NCBI GenBank assembly: GCA_035536315.1
Contig: DATLOJ010000034.1
Location: forward strand, 1-21,355
Length of the DNA stretch: 21,355 nucleotides
Source: DATLOJ01 sp035536315
GTDB taxonomy: Bacteria > Actinomycetota > CADDZG01 > JAHWKV01
Reading direction: 5' to 3'
The first letter of the stretch is position 1. Every line of letters begins with the position of its first letter. A program made the position numbers and the translations under genes. Positions 7,458-14,707 of this stretch are shown in pieces. The notes beneath the pieces are model-generated. The model saw only the letters and a program-made list of their open reading frames with translations, made no database searches and was not told the origin of the DNA.

Positions 7458-8042
7458 TTATAGCGAACCGACCTCACGGTATCGAAAACAGCTCACTTCG
7501 TGATCATTCACCATTCCGACGGCTTGCATGAAGGCATAACAAATCGTGGGGCCTACGAATCTAAAGCCCCTGCTCTTCAGATCCTTGCTCATCGCTTTCG
7601 AGTCCGGAGTTTCGGCTGGGATCTCCCCCAAAGAAGTCCAACGGTTCTTGATGGGTCCGCCTCCGACAAAGCCCCAGATATAGGCGTCAAGGCTCCCGAA
7701 TTCTTCATGCAGAGCCAAAACACCACGAGCATTTGCAACCGTCGACTCAATCTTGGCCCGGTTACGAACAATGCTCGGATCTTGCATCAAGCGCTCCACT
7801 TTCACAGGCGTGAATTGAGCAACTTTCGAAGGCTCGAAGCCGGCGAACGCTCGGCGATAACCATCGCGCTTTTTGAGAATCGTTGACCAGGACAACCCAG
7901 CCTGGGCCCCTTCCAGGGTGAGCATCTCGAATAAGTGCCGGTCATCATGCGACGGAACACCCCACTCCTCGTCGTGGTAGGCGAGGTAAGCCGGGTCTCC
8001 CGCCACCATGTCGGCCCAAGTGCAGCGTTTGATTGCGGGCAT
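7458..8042 (-). CDS. tag: DNA-3-methyladenine glycosylase I
   Basis: The 194-residue protein matches the length and motifs of Tag, the monofunctional glycosylase that removes 3-methyladenine from alkylated DNA and starts base excision repair. The four zinc ligands of the E. coli enzyme are present in order: C7 (RCTWA), H23 (AYHDEEWG), H181 and C185 (NDHEVSCFR). The active-site glutamate is E44 in LEGAQAGLSW, and the helix-hairpin-helix region with NRAKIESTVANAR is intact. The ATG is preceded only by a weak GAAAG about 12 bases away. The gene is 38 bp upstream of the cupin and 83 bp downstream of the duplicated winged-helix gene. An AlkZ-like gene lies 1.4 kb away on the other strand. Confidence 0.96.
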   Translation of the reverse strand: MPAIKRCTWADMVAGDPAYLAYHDEEWGVPSHDDRHLFEMLTLEGAQAGLSWSTILKKRDGYRRAFAGFEPSKVAQFTPVKVERLMQDPSIVRNRAKIESTVANARGVLALHEEFGSLDAYIWGFVGGGPIKNRWTSLGEIPAETPDSKAMSKDLKSRGFRFVGPTICYAFMQAVGMVNDHEVSCFRYREVGSL

Positions 8043-8125
8043 CTAGTTACTCGGCTTTCACAATGGACGGCCGAGCCTATAGGTGAGCCCTGACTTGCGT
8101 GAGCGGCTTGGTAAGTCCCGGCCCC

Positions 8126-9271
8126 TCATGCTCCGTCGGGGAAGCCACCTCTGTGAAGAACCATCGGATAGTGCGGAAGCGCCTCCCGTGGATCGCGGAG
8201 TATTGCTTCGGTCTGTTCCACGTACGGTTTCACAGTTCTCCATGCTCCGGGGGCGGGTTCCAATCCCAAAGCTAGCGGCGGCTTGCCCTTCTTCGTCTGT
8301 TCTCCCATCGATTCCAAAGCTTCTCGAAGTGCTTGAATAGTCTTGGCTCCGAAGCTCTTCACCCAACGCTTTTCGATACGAGACAGGCGGGCCCCGTATT
8401 CATCACAGGCCTTCCTCCCCTTGGCCGTAAGTCGCACCAACTTCAACTTGTCGGTACCCACGGTTACGAGGCCGTTCTTCTTGAGGAAATTGATAGCGAC
8501 AGCCACTCCCTCTTTGGCCACACCCCCGTGGCGGGGAAGGTCCCTGAGGCAGGTTCCTTCCTGCTCGATCACACGAAGCACGTTTGCAGAGATCGGGAGA
8601 GAAACACTCGACTCGCTTTCGAACTCGAGTGTCAACACGAGCAGCGCCCGCGCGATAAGCACGGAGAGATCGAGGCGTTCGATTCTCATTTCGGTACCTC
8701 GTGATGGCTCGTCGGAAAAGACGAGCGTCGCCCTCAAGCCGGTTTGGTAATCAACGACAGGAAGGTAGTCGGGCAGATGCCTGGCTTCCTGGGCAACAAT
8801 TGCTCGAAGCGAGCTTTGCAGCCTCGTGATCACGTCCTTGCCAAAACGCTTGGTCCATCTCTTGTCAACAAATCCTTCCAGTGCTTGCCACTCATCGCGG
8901 GACCGCTCGCCGCCAGGAGTGAGATGCACGAGGAGGTCGCGATATCGGGGCTTCGACCGGGTATCTGTTGGGTCCGGCTCGAAGGTGAGGTACTTCCACC
9001 ACTCGAGATGATGCAGGCGAGACTTGATTCCCGGCTCCGACAGGCACGCCCGGGCTTGAAGGGCGCGAACCGGTGTGCCCTTTGGTTCAATGTGCTGGAT
9101 GAAGTTCGTCCACATGACCTGGGAAACGAGCCACGGACCCTTGCCCCGCTTACTCACTCGCCGGCCAACTGTCGTGATGTGTGGCGCTCGCTCTTCGAAT
9201 TCGTTGTCAAATTCGATCGTGTACGCGACAAGAGCCTGGGACAGCAGAGCCGATAGAGGGAGGGAACCCAT
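8126..9271 (-). CDS. Internally duplicated winged-helix (MarR-like) protein
   Basis: The 381-residue protein is two copies of one module. Copy 1 (about 5-172) and copy 2 (about 200-371) share an opening helix (LSALLSQALVAYTIEFDNEF, LSVLIARALLVLTLEFESES), a winged-helix core (the second reads LKLVRLTAKGRKACDEY), the segment VDKRWTKRFGKDVITRLQ / IEKRWVKSFGAKTIQALR, and endings with LPDYLPVV and LPHYPMVL. The closing LPHYPMVLHRGGFPDGA is a string I know from conserved actinobacterial proteins of unknown function. The winged-helix wings suggest DNA binding by one chain acting like a dimer, but no target is known. It is divergent from the cyclase/NB-ARC gene across 58 bp, which makes it a candidate regulator of that gene. 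No clear SD is seen. Confidence 0.8.
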   Translation of the reverse strand: MGSLPLSALLSQALVAYTIEFDNEFEERAPHITTVGRRVSKRGKGPWLVSQVMWTNFIQHIEPKGTPVRALQARACLSEPGIKSRLHHLEWWKYLTFEPDPTDTRSKPRYRDLLVHLTPGGERSRDEWQALEGFVDKRWTKRFGKDVITRLQSSLRAIVAQEARHLPDYLPVVDYQTGLRATLVFSDEPSRGTEMRIERLDLSVLIARALLVLTLEFESESSVSLPISANVLRVIEQEGTCLRDLPRHGGVAKEGVAVAINFLKKNGLVTVGTDKLKLVRLTAKGRKACDEYGARLSRIEKRWVKSFGAKTIQALREALESMGEQTKKGKPPLALGLEPAPGAWRTVKPYVEQTEAILRDPREALPHYPMVLHRGGFPDGA

Positions 9272-9329
9272 TGGCGCGGACCCTAACAGCAGCCTGTGAA
9301 CGGTCCCTTAGTTGGGGGTCATCGCTAGC

Positions 9330-11927
9330 GTGCCCTCTGATATCGAAACTCTTCCCGCCGGCAAGGTCTTCTTCCTGCTTACCGATATCGAGAACTCGAC
9401 GCCACTTTGGGAGAAGCGCCAGGAGTGGATGCGCGAAGCTGCTGCCCGTTCCGAAGAACTGATCAAGAACTGCTTTAGGAAGTGGGGGGGGTCGCTTCCC
9501 AAGGATCAAGGCGAGGGCGACAGTTTCGTGGCGGCGTTCAAAGACGGGGCTGCAACTGCCGCATGCGCGACGGCTATTCAAACTGCACTGGCGGCCGAAT
9601 GGCCTTCTTCATCGCCTTCGATTCGCGTGCGAATCGGAATTCACTGCGGCGACATCGCCCCCACGGATGGGAATTACCGCGGTCCGGTACTCATTCGTGC
9701 CGCCCGCATACGCGATGCGGGGCACGGGGGGCAGACTCTGCTTTCACGCGCGGCGGCGGAGGCTATCCGGGAGAAACTTCCCGGGGGCGCGAGGCTCGTG
9801 GAACTGGGCCTTCATCGTTTCAAGGGGGTCACGCTTCCCGAACGGGTCTTCCAGCTAACTCAGCCCGAACTGCCGGCCAATTTCCCAGCGCTTCGCTCTC
9901 CCCGTTACGCGTCGATCAACCTGCCGTCGCAGATCAGCAGCTTCGTTGGTAGAGAACGCGAACTGGCCGATCTCGAGAAGTTGCTCAACTCAAACCGACT
10001 TCTGACCCTGTCCGGCCCGGGAGGTGTCGGCAAGACCAGGCTCGCACTGCAGCTGGCAACGCGCGCTTCACCCGAATTCGAGGATGGCACCACGCTCGTG
10101 GACCTTTCTTTCGTATCGATGGGAGACACCCTCCCAGCAACAGCGTCGGCTCTGGATCTAGACGACTCCGGAGTCAAGTTGGCCGAGTCGGTAATCGATC
10201 GTATGAGGGATAAAGAACTACTCCTGGTATTCGACAACTGCGAGCACCTCCTGCCGGAGATTGCAGGACTCGCGCGAAACGTCTTGTCGCACTGTCCTGC
10301 AGTGAAGGCAATCGCGACCAGCCGTCACCCCCTGGGAATCGAAGGAGAGGTCGTCTGGCGAGTTCCCCAACTGGGCCTTGAAGAATCCGTTGCTCTCTTC
10401 ACTGAGCGAGCAAAGGCGAGGTCACCTCAATTTCATGCGACTGAGGAAACCGAATCACTCGTGGGTGAGATAGCCACCAGGCTTGATGGGTTACCTCTGG
10501 CCATTGAGCTCGCTGCCAGGCTGCCGGAATACATGTCGCTAGATGACATAAGGGATGGCCTCGATGAGCGGCTCGAACTTCTTGCCGGCGATTCTGCGGG
10601 CCGTCCCCCGCGCCATCAATCGCTCCGCGCAGTCTTCGAATGGAGTTACGACCTTCTCGATACATCCGCTCAGGATCTTCTGCGGCGTGTCGCCGTGTTC
10701 AGAGGAAGCTTTTCCGTCCAGGCTGCCGATTCAATTGTCGAGGACGCCCGCTTGGTCGACCTGCGGCGGACGCTCGCGGAGCTTGTGACCGCATCTCTCA
10801 TCGAATTTCGTCCGGGTCGGAGGTCGAGCAGGTACCACCTTATGGACTCGATCAGGGCTTACGCATTGGAGAAGCTCACAGAAGGCGGCGATGCCTCACA
10901 AGCTCAGGAACGGTACCTGGCATGGGCCATCTCCACGGCGACGCAGTCGGCACCTCACCTCCGGGGGCCTGAGCAAACCGCCTGGCTCGACCGGCACGAT
11001 GAGGACCACGACTCACTCCTGGGGGCCATCGATCAGGCCATCGAAGGGCGAAGGGTTGAGGAGTCGCTCGACCTGGCAAGCTCACTATGGTGGTTCTGGT
11101 ACGTGCGCGGGCACCTCGCGGAGGGACGACGGCGACTGGACGCTGTCGCTGACCTTGTGGAGGGGATTCAATCTCCCGTCCGGGCAGCGGTCCTACGCGG
11201 CGCTGCGTCGCTCGCGTACGTCCAAGGTGATCGACCACGCGCCGCAAATCTTGCAGAAAAGAGTCTCGAGCTGTCACGCTCGATGAGCGACGAACCAGGA
11301 ATTGCGGCCTCGCTCAACATCCTTGGAAACGTGGCACTTTCACGGGGGCGTGTCGATGAGGCGAAAAGCCTCTTTCAGCAGAGCCTGAAAAAGGGTGAAG
11401 AGAGTGGCAACGAGCACGTTATCGGCACCGCAGTAAGCAACCTCGGCCATGCGGCTCTGGCTGCGGGAAATCAAGAACTCGCGATTGAGCTCTACCGACG
11501 CGGACTCGCTGTCGCGCGGGAATCCGGAGACCTTCGAGAGGTAATTCGCGCAACATTCCTCCTGGCTCGGCTTCGCCACGAAAGCTCCGAAGCGCTGCCT
11601 CTTTACGAAGAGGCTCTCAGGCTCTCACGAGAGTTGAATAGCAAGACGCACATCGGTCATTCCCTGCTCGGTGTCGCGAGCGTGAGGATCAACGAAGGCA
11701 AATGGAACGAAGCCAAGGGTCTGCTTGAAGAGGCCCTGGATCTTGGAGAGGCGTTGGGCGAGAAGGAGTTGATCGGCTACTCGCTTCTTTACCTTGGCGA
11801 GGTCTACAAAGAACTAGGGGACAGTGAGCTCTCCAAAATCCTTCTCGAGCAAACGGTGAGTCTCGCTGAGACGACCGAAGACGCCAGTCTTCTGGCCTCG
11901 GCTAAGGACGCTCTTTCGGGCCGGTAG
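9330..11927 (+). CDS. Class III cyclase-like / NB-ARC ATPase / TPR signalling protein
   Basis: GTG at 9330 is chosen because GGGGG lies 11 bases upstream; an in-frame TTG at 9312 has no SD. The 865-residue product has a class III nucleotide-cyclase domain (about 12-178), an NB-ARC/AAA ATPase with Walker A GPGGVGKT (229-236), Walker B LLLVFDN (297-303) and GLPLAIELAA, a winged-helix linker, and TPR repeats over roughly the last 330 residues. This is a familiar actinobacterial architecture. The metal-binding aspartates are kept (D19 in TDIENST, D64 in GEGDSF), but the asparagine expected in GPPLNRVARL is isoleucine (I122 in GPVLIRAARI), while R126 is kept. The domain may therefore bind but not cyclise nucleotide. 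No LuxR or other DNA-binding output domain is present. The 3' end overlaps the convergent gene by 26 bp. Confidence 0.9.
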   Translation: MPSDIETLPAGKVFFLLTDIENSTPLWEKRQEWMREAAARSEELIKNCFRKWGGSLPKDQGEGDSFVAAFKDGAATAACATAIQTALAAEWPSSSPSIRVRIGIHCGDIAPTDGNYRGPVLIRAARIRDAGHGGQTLLSRAAAEAIREKLPGGARLVELGLHRFKGVTLPERVFQLTQPELPANFPALRSPRYASINLPSQISSFVGRERELADLEKLLNSNRLLTLSGPGGVGKTRLALQLATRASPEFEDGTTLVDLSFVSMGDTLPATASALDLDDSGVKLAESVIDRMRDKELLLVFDNCEHLLPEIAGLARNVLSHCPAVKAIATSRHPLGIEGEVVWRVPQLGLEESVALFTERAKARSPQFHATEETESLVGEIATRLDGLPLAIELAARLPEYMSLDDIRDGLDERLELLAGDSAGRPPRHQSLRAVFEWSYDLLDTSAQDLLRRVAVFRGSFSVQAADSIVEDARLVDLRRTLAELVTASLIEFRPGRRSSRYHLMDSIRAYALEKLTEGGDASQAQERYLAWAISTATQSAPHLRGPEQTAWLDRHDEDHDSLLGAIDQAIEGRRVEESLDLASSLWWFWYVRGHLAEGRRRLDAVADLVEGIQSPVRAAVLRGAASLAYVQGDRPRAANLAEKSLELSRSMSDEPGIAASLNILGNVALSRGRVDEAKSLFQQSLKKGEESGNEHVIGTAVSNLGHAALAAGNQELAIELYRRGLAVARESGDLREVIRATFLLARLRHESSEALPLYEEALRLSRELNSKTHIGHSLLGVASVRINEGKWNEAKGLLEEALDLGEALGEKELIGYSLLYLGEVYKELGDSELSKILLEQTVSLAETTEDASLLASAKDALSGR

Positions 11928-12621
11928 TCTCCCGCCGCGCGCCCGACATCATTCGAAGCCCGGTACCGAAAGCCCATAGAACGGTGAGGCCCATGACGCC
12001 GAGCTGAGCCATCCCACCGGCCGCCATGAATCCTCCCTTGGTCGTCCCCATCGCGGCGGCCGCCGATCCAAGGGACAAAACGGCCAGCACCAGCGCCCCG
12101 ATCGGAACGAATGACGGCAACGCACGAGATCGCATTACTGTGCGGCCAACTATGAAGAAGAAAACTGCGCCTGGAAAGGCCGCAAACGCGGTGAAGAATC
12201 CCGCCAAGTCGTAGAGGGCTCTGACCACGAACTCCTCCCCTCCCATAGCGCCGCTGAAATTCAGAACCGTGCGGGAGACCAGCCCAATCAAAACCAAAGT
12301 CGCCGAGGAGACGGCAGCACCCATAGCCACCGAAGGCTGCGAATCGCGATCCGATTTTCGAAGCATTGCGCTCAGCCCGATCGCGAACCAGATGAAAAAG
12401 CTGACCGACACCGCTCCCAGAGCGAGGGCGATCATTAGGGATCCGCGGTTCTCCACGTGCCACTCGATGATGAACGGCATGAGATCTGGCGGCGGAGGTG
12501 GCGGGGGAATTGACCAGAAGGCGGCGATGCCCACACCCATCAGTCCGGCGATGCCCGAAATCACTCCCGCGATGCCGGCCGCTCTAAGGTCACTGCGTCC
12601 GGTAGTCACTTGATCAGTCAC
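11902..12621 (-). CDS. Integral membrane protein of unknown function
   Basis: The start is GTG with GGGGAGGG nine bases upstream. The 239-residue product has about six hydrophobic segments (15-37, 58-78, 95-115, 130-155, 165-190 and 200-220). A run of seven prolines (39-45) follows the first helix and would project a stiff linker outside the membrane, before the conserved-looking EWHVENRG. I do not recognise the family; the overall shape resembles small DUF4386-like membrane proteins, but I do not claim that. Its stop codon lies inside the last codons of the convergent cyclase/NB-ARC gene, so the two transcripts overlap. The 142 bp upstream of its start contain nothing I can identify beyond the SD. 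Confidence 0.75.
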   Translation of the reverse strand: MTDQVTTGRSDLRAAGIAGVISGIAGLMGVGIAAFWSIPPPPPPPDLMPFIIEWHVENRGSLMIALALGAVSVSFFIWFAIGLSAMLRKSDRDSQPSVAMGAAVSSATLVLIGLVSRTVLNFSGAMGGEEFVVRALYDLAGFFTAFAAFPGAVFFFIVGRTVMRSRALPSFVPIGALVLAVLSLGSAAAAMGTTKGGFMAAGGMAQLGVMGLTVLWAFGTGLRMMSGARRETTGPKERP

Positions 12622-12763
12622 TTAGTTTCCCTCCCCCGGTTTCGTGGTGAGCATCCAGTGCCCCTCGTCCAGAATTCGACGAGCATCATATGACTCAGGA
12701 ACCGAGTGATACCGGAAAAGAGCTACTGTGTGTGTCCAACATTCCGACGCTCGCACTGGGCCT

Positions 12764-13252
12764 TCAGTGACCCTCGAAGACGAAGCGAGTGGCGTCGACC
12801 GGAAGTGAGGTCCAGGCCATAACCTTCCCCGGTCGCAGGACCCAAACTCCATCCTTGTACGCAGAAGACTCGGCCTTGCCGTACTGCGGATACTTCGCCG
12901 TGGTCGCGTCGGCCAAACGTTTGGCAAGGTCGGGGGCCGGAATCTCTACAGTAACGACACCCTCAACGATGATCGCCTCCTGGCCGTCTCCAATGTGAGC
13001 AGCAGCTGCGCCATTGAATTCAACGTTTCGGTGATGAACAGTTTCGGCGCTGCCCCCGTAAAACAACTGGTCGTCCAACCAGATGCCGTCACGGGGCACA
13101 ACATGTGGCCTGCCATCGGGCCTTGTTGTGGCGAACCAATAGACCTGGGCCTCATGTAGCTTCTTGCTTACGGTCTCCCAGACAAGCCTCTTGCTGGGAT
13201 TGCCGTAACCCGGCGGCAGTTTCAGGTGCTCACCTTGTGGTTGCAGTTCCAT
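12764..13252 (-). CDS. PPOX-fold (pyridoxamine 5'-phosphate oxidase-like) flavin or F420-binding protein
   Basis: The 162-residue protein starts at the ATG ten bases after AGGAG, inside the three-gene unit; a longer in-frame reading would run into the previous gene. Split-barrel features are clear: YWFATTRPDGRPHVVPRDGIWLDD (about 38-61), LFYGGSAETVHHRNVEFN, and IIVEGVVTVEI. The pattern ATxRPDGRPHVVPxxGxW is typical of actinobacterial PPOX-class proteins that use F420 or flavin. The cofactor and substrate are not determined by sequence alone. Its SD overlaps the stop codon of the nucleotidyltransferase gene, so it belongs to that operon. A redox barrel protein is an unexpected third member beside a regulator-nucleotidyltransferase pair. 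Confidence 0.9.
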   Translation of the reverse strand: MELQPQGEHLKLPPGYGNPSKRLVWETVSKKLHEAQVYWFATTRPDGRPHVVPRDGIWLDDQLFYGGSAETVHHRNVEFNGAAAAHIGDGQEAIIVEGVVTVEIPAPDLAKRLADATTAKYPQYGKAESSAYKDGVWVLRPGKVMAWTSLPVDATRFVFEGH

Positions 13253-13262
13253 TTCCGCGGAT

Positions 13263-13268
13263 CTCCTA
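13263..13268 (-). promoter_or_regulatory. SD of the PPOX gene overlapping the nucleotidyltransferase stop codon
   Basis: On the minus strand the sequence reads TAGGAG: TAG ends the nucleotidyltransferase and AGGAG is the ribosome binding site for the ATG at 13252. This settles the start of the PPOX gene and implies one transcript for the two genes. Confidence 0.8.
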
Positions 13269-13760
13269 AGAGTTGTCGATCTCATCGCGCAGCGCCCCAA
13301 GAACCTCCGCTTGATACATGTCTTGCGGACGGCCGGCTTCGAGCTTCATCTTTATCAGATCGTCAAGGGAAGCGACGAAGACCTCCAGTCCATCCAGGTC
13401 CACTTCTTGCGCAGTCGTCTTCAGCTGATCAAATCCGGTCGTCCCGGCCGGCGTGCCGAGAACGTCGAACGCTCCAAACCTGGTCAAGAGCGTGAAGTGG
13501 TCTCCGGCTCTAAGCGTCTCGGCCTCGATCCGAAAGGGAAGGTCTTCCGGAGCACCTCGAAGTCGAGCGTCCATCTCATTCAGCGCCGAAGCGAGCCGTT
13601 CCAGGTTCCCAGCCTCCCGCGAGTAACAGATATCGAGGTCGTTGGTGTTGAGGGGGGAACCGTGGATTCTGCCTGCGAACCCGCCTATGACTACGAAGTC
13701 AACGGAGAATTCTTGCAAAGTCTGCAAAGCCCCGATGGGATCAAAGGGCTGAAGGCTCAC
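13266..13760 (-). CDS. Nucleotidyltransferase-fold protein paired with an XRE regulator
   Basis: The 164-residue protein carries the DNA polymerase beta-type nucleotidyltransferase signature: VVIGGFAGRIHG (23-34), then NTNDLDICY (38-46), with D41 and D43 as the expected catalytic aspartate pair. RAGDHFTLLTRFGAFDVLGTPAG and VASLDDLIKMKLEAGRPQD follow, as in AbiEii/DUF6036-like proteins. Such enzymes can transfer nucleotides to RNA or protein, and some are toxins. The target here is unknown. The GTG start lies two bases after the XRE gene's stop, so the pair is translationally linked. I recall similar XRE-nucleotidyltransferase pairs in other Actinobacteria, which suggests a conserved module, possibly toxin-antitoxin. 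That role is inference. Confidence 0.9.
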   Translation of the reverse strand: MSLQPFDPIGALQTLQEFSVDFVVIGGFAGRIHGSPLNTNDLDICYSREAGNLERLASALNEMDARLRGAPEDLPFRIEAETLRAGDHFTLLTRFGAFDVLGTPAGTTGFDQLKTTAQEVDLDGLEVFVASLDDLIKMKLEAGRPQDMYQAEVLGALRDEIDNS

Positions 13761-13762
13761 TC

Positions 13763-14062
13763 TTACTTGATCGCCGGTAGAAGGCGAGCCTCTTCGGTCG
13801 CAAACCTTGCCCTCTCACCGGGAGTCAGCTTAAGGAACTCGCGAATCACGGATCGATCGACCCCCATACCTAACCGGCGGCCAAGCTCGAGATCAACACC
13901 GCAATGACGAAGTAGCCGGTCGAGAGTGTCTGCCCGTGGGGTCACTCTCTGACTCTCGATTCTGGCGATCGCCGGCTGTTTCATATCGGCCCGCTCGGCC
14001 AGCTCCCGCTGGGTCAAGCCGGCTTGCACTCGGGCCCTTGCAAGGACTCTTCCTGCGTTCAC
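13763..14062 (-). CDS. XRE-family helix-turn-helix regulator (possible antitoxin)
   Basis: The 99-residue protein has an N-terminal XRE/Cro-CI helix-turn-helix (about 6-56): RARVQAGLTQRELAERADMK followed by QPAIARIESQRVTPRADTLDRLLRHCG. A C-terminal segment DRSVIREFLKLTPGERARFATEEARLL may contact the partner protein. It starts at GTG without an SD. A perfect inverted repeat sits seven bases before the start and overlaps the proposed -10, which is the layout expected for autorepression. The nucleotidyltransferase gene begins two bases after its stop. It is most likely the DNA-binding half of a toxin-antitoxin-like or regulatory pair. Confidence 0.92.
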   Translation of the reverse strand: MNAGRVLARARVQAGLTQRELAERADMKQPAIARIESQRVTPRADTLDRLLRHCGVDLELGRRLGMGVDRSVIREFLKLTPGERARFATEEARLLPAIK

Positions 14063-14069
14063 AGGAGGA

Positions 14070-14089
14070 TGATAACATTTCTGTTATCA
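14070..14089 (-). promoter_or_regulatory. Perfect inverted repeat, candidate operator of the XRE operon
   Basis: TGATAACA (14070-14077) and TGTTATCA (14082-14089) are exact reverse complements separated by TTTC. The site ends seven bases before the XRE start codon and overlaps the -10 proposed for that promoter. An eight-base perfect dyad of this spacing is what a dimeric XRE repressor would bind. It is too A+T-rich, and has no T-run, to be read as a terminator. Confidence 0.7.
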
Positions 14090-14113
14090 GACGTCCTTTG
14101 TTCTCGCCGTCAA
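14083..14113 (-). promoter_or_regulatory. Candidate promoter of the XRE-nucleotidyltransferase-PPOX operon
   Basis: On the minus strand TTGACG (14113-14108) is followed after 19 bp by GATAAC (14088-14083), which lies inside the inverted repeat. The -35 is close to consensus. The -10 is moderate and the spacing slightly long. The start site would fall within or just after the dyad and leave a very short leader, in keeping with the missing SD. Confidence 0.4.
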
Positions 14114-14204
14114 AAAGAAGGGCGCTGAAGGTCACTCCATTGGGCAAACTGTTCCGGCACCAGCTCGCGGGCCAGGCCTCGTCGAATTTGCTTCACCAGA
14201 GCCA

Positions 14205-14690
14205 TTACCGGTCCCGTTGCTCCTCGAGCCATTGAATGAAATCCATCTCGACTCCGGATCCATCGAGGCGAGGAAGAAGCATCGAGACGTCCGCTCGATG
14301 CTTGTGGGAGTGCGTCAGCGGCTGGACAACGCCCTCCGTGAGGGTGATCTCGAACCCGAACCAGGGAACAAGGAACCTCTTCGTGTTTGCTTTCACGGAA
14401 TCCAAAGCGTCCGTGTAATCAACGTACGCACGGTCGATCTGCGCGCATTTTTCCCGAAGCTCCGCCAGGTCCTCGGATTCAATGCGCTGGGGTACGCGGC
14501 CGTGCGCCAGCTCGAAGAACGCATGCTCCACCTGCACGAGATGCTCCAAGATGCCAACTATTGAGTCGTAATCATCGGTAGTTTCATTGAGCTTGGCCGA
14601 ATCAATTTCGGAACATGCAGCGAAGACTCGCTGATTGGCCCACGCGTTGTGTGCGGCCATCATCTTTAAGACGGGTTCAGTCACAGTCAT
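14205..14690 (-). CDS. DinB-superfamily metal-binding protein
   Basis: The 161-residue protein is predicted to be a four-helix bundle. The DinB metal triad appears as H50 (ILEHLVQVEH), H127 and H131 (THSHKHRADV, the H-x3-H-R motif). It begins with MMAAHNAWANQRVF, the usual first helix of the superfamily. Some DinB-fold proteins are thiol transferases (bacillithiol or mycothiol dependent) or maleylpyruvate isomerases, but the substrate here cannot be told. Despite the family name it is not a DNA polymerase. It lies 17 bp downstream of the GT-C glycosyltransferase gene on the same strand. The start lacks a good SD, and ATGs at codons 10-11 are alternatives. Confidence 0.88.
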   Translation of the reverse strand: MTVTEPVLKMMAAHNAWANQRVFAACSEIDSAKLNETTDDYDSIVGILEHLVQVEHAFFELAHGRVPQRIESEDLAELREKCAQIDRAYVDYTDALDSVKANTKRFLVPWFGFEITLTEGVVQPLTHSHKHRADVSMLLPRLDGSGVEMDFIQWLEEQRDR

Positions 14691-14707
14691 CGCTGAGGAT
14701 TATCTGA

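Noticed and set aside
9312..9329. TTG start for the cyclase/NB-ARC gene
   Set aside because: It has no SD; the GTG six codons later has GGGGG upstream and fits the family's short N-terminus. Not fully excluded.
12622..12927. 101-codon frame on the minus strand
   Set aside because: Most of it is a shadow of the PPOX gene; the non-overlapping end has no start, SD or recognisable family.
13253..13300. Longer N-terminus for the PPOX protein
   Set aside because: It would overlap the nucleotidyltransferase gene, while an AGGAG sits correctly before the ATG at 13252.
3528..13790. Shared 14-mer CCGGTAGAAGGCGA near 3528 and 13775
   Set aside because: One exact 14-base match is about what chance allows in 21 kb, and the two contexts (intergenic and coding) have nothing in common.
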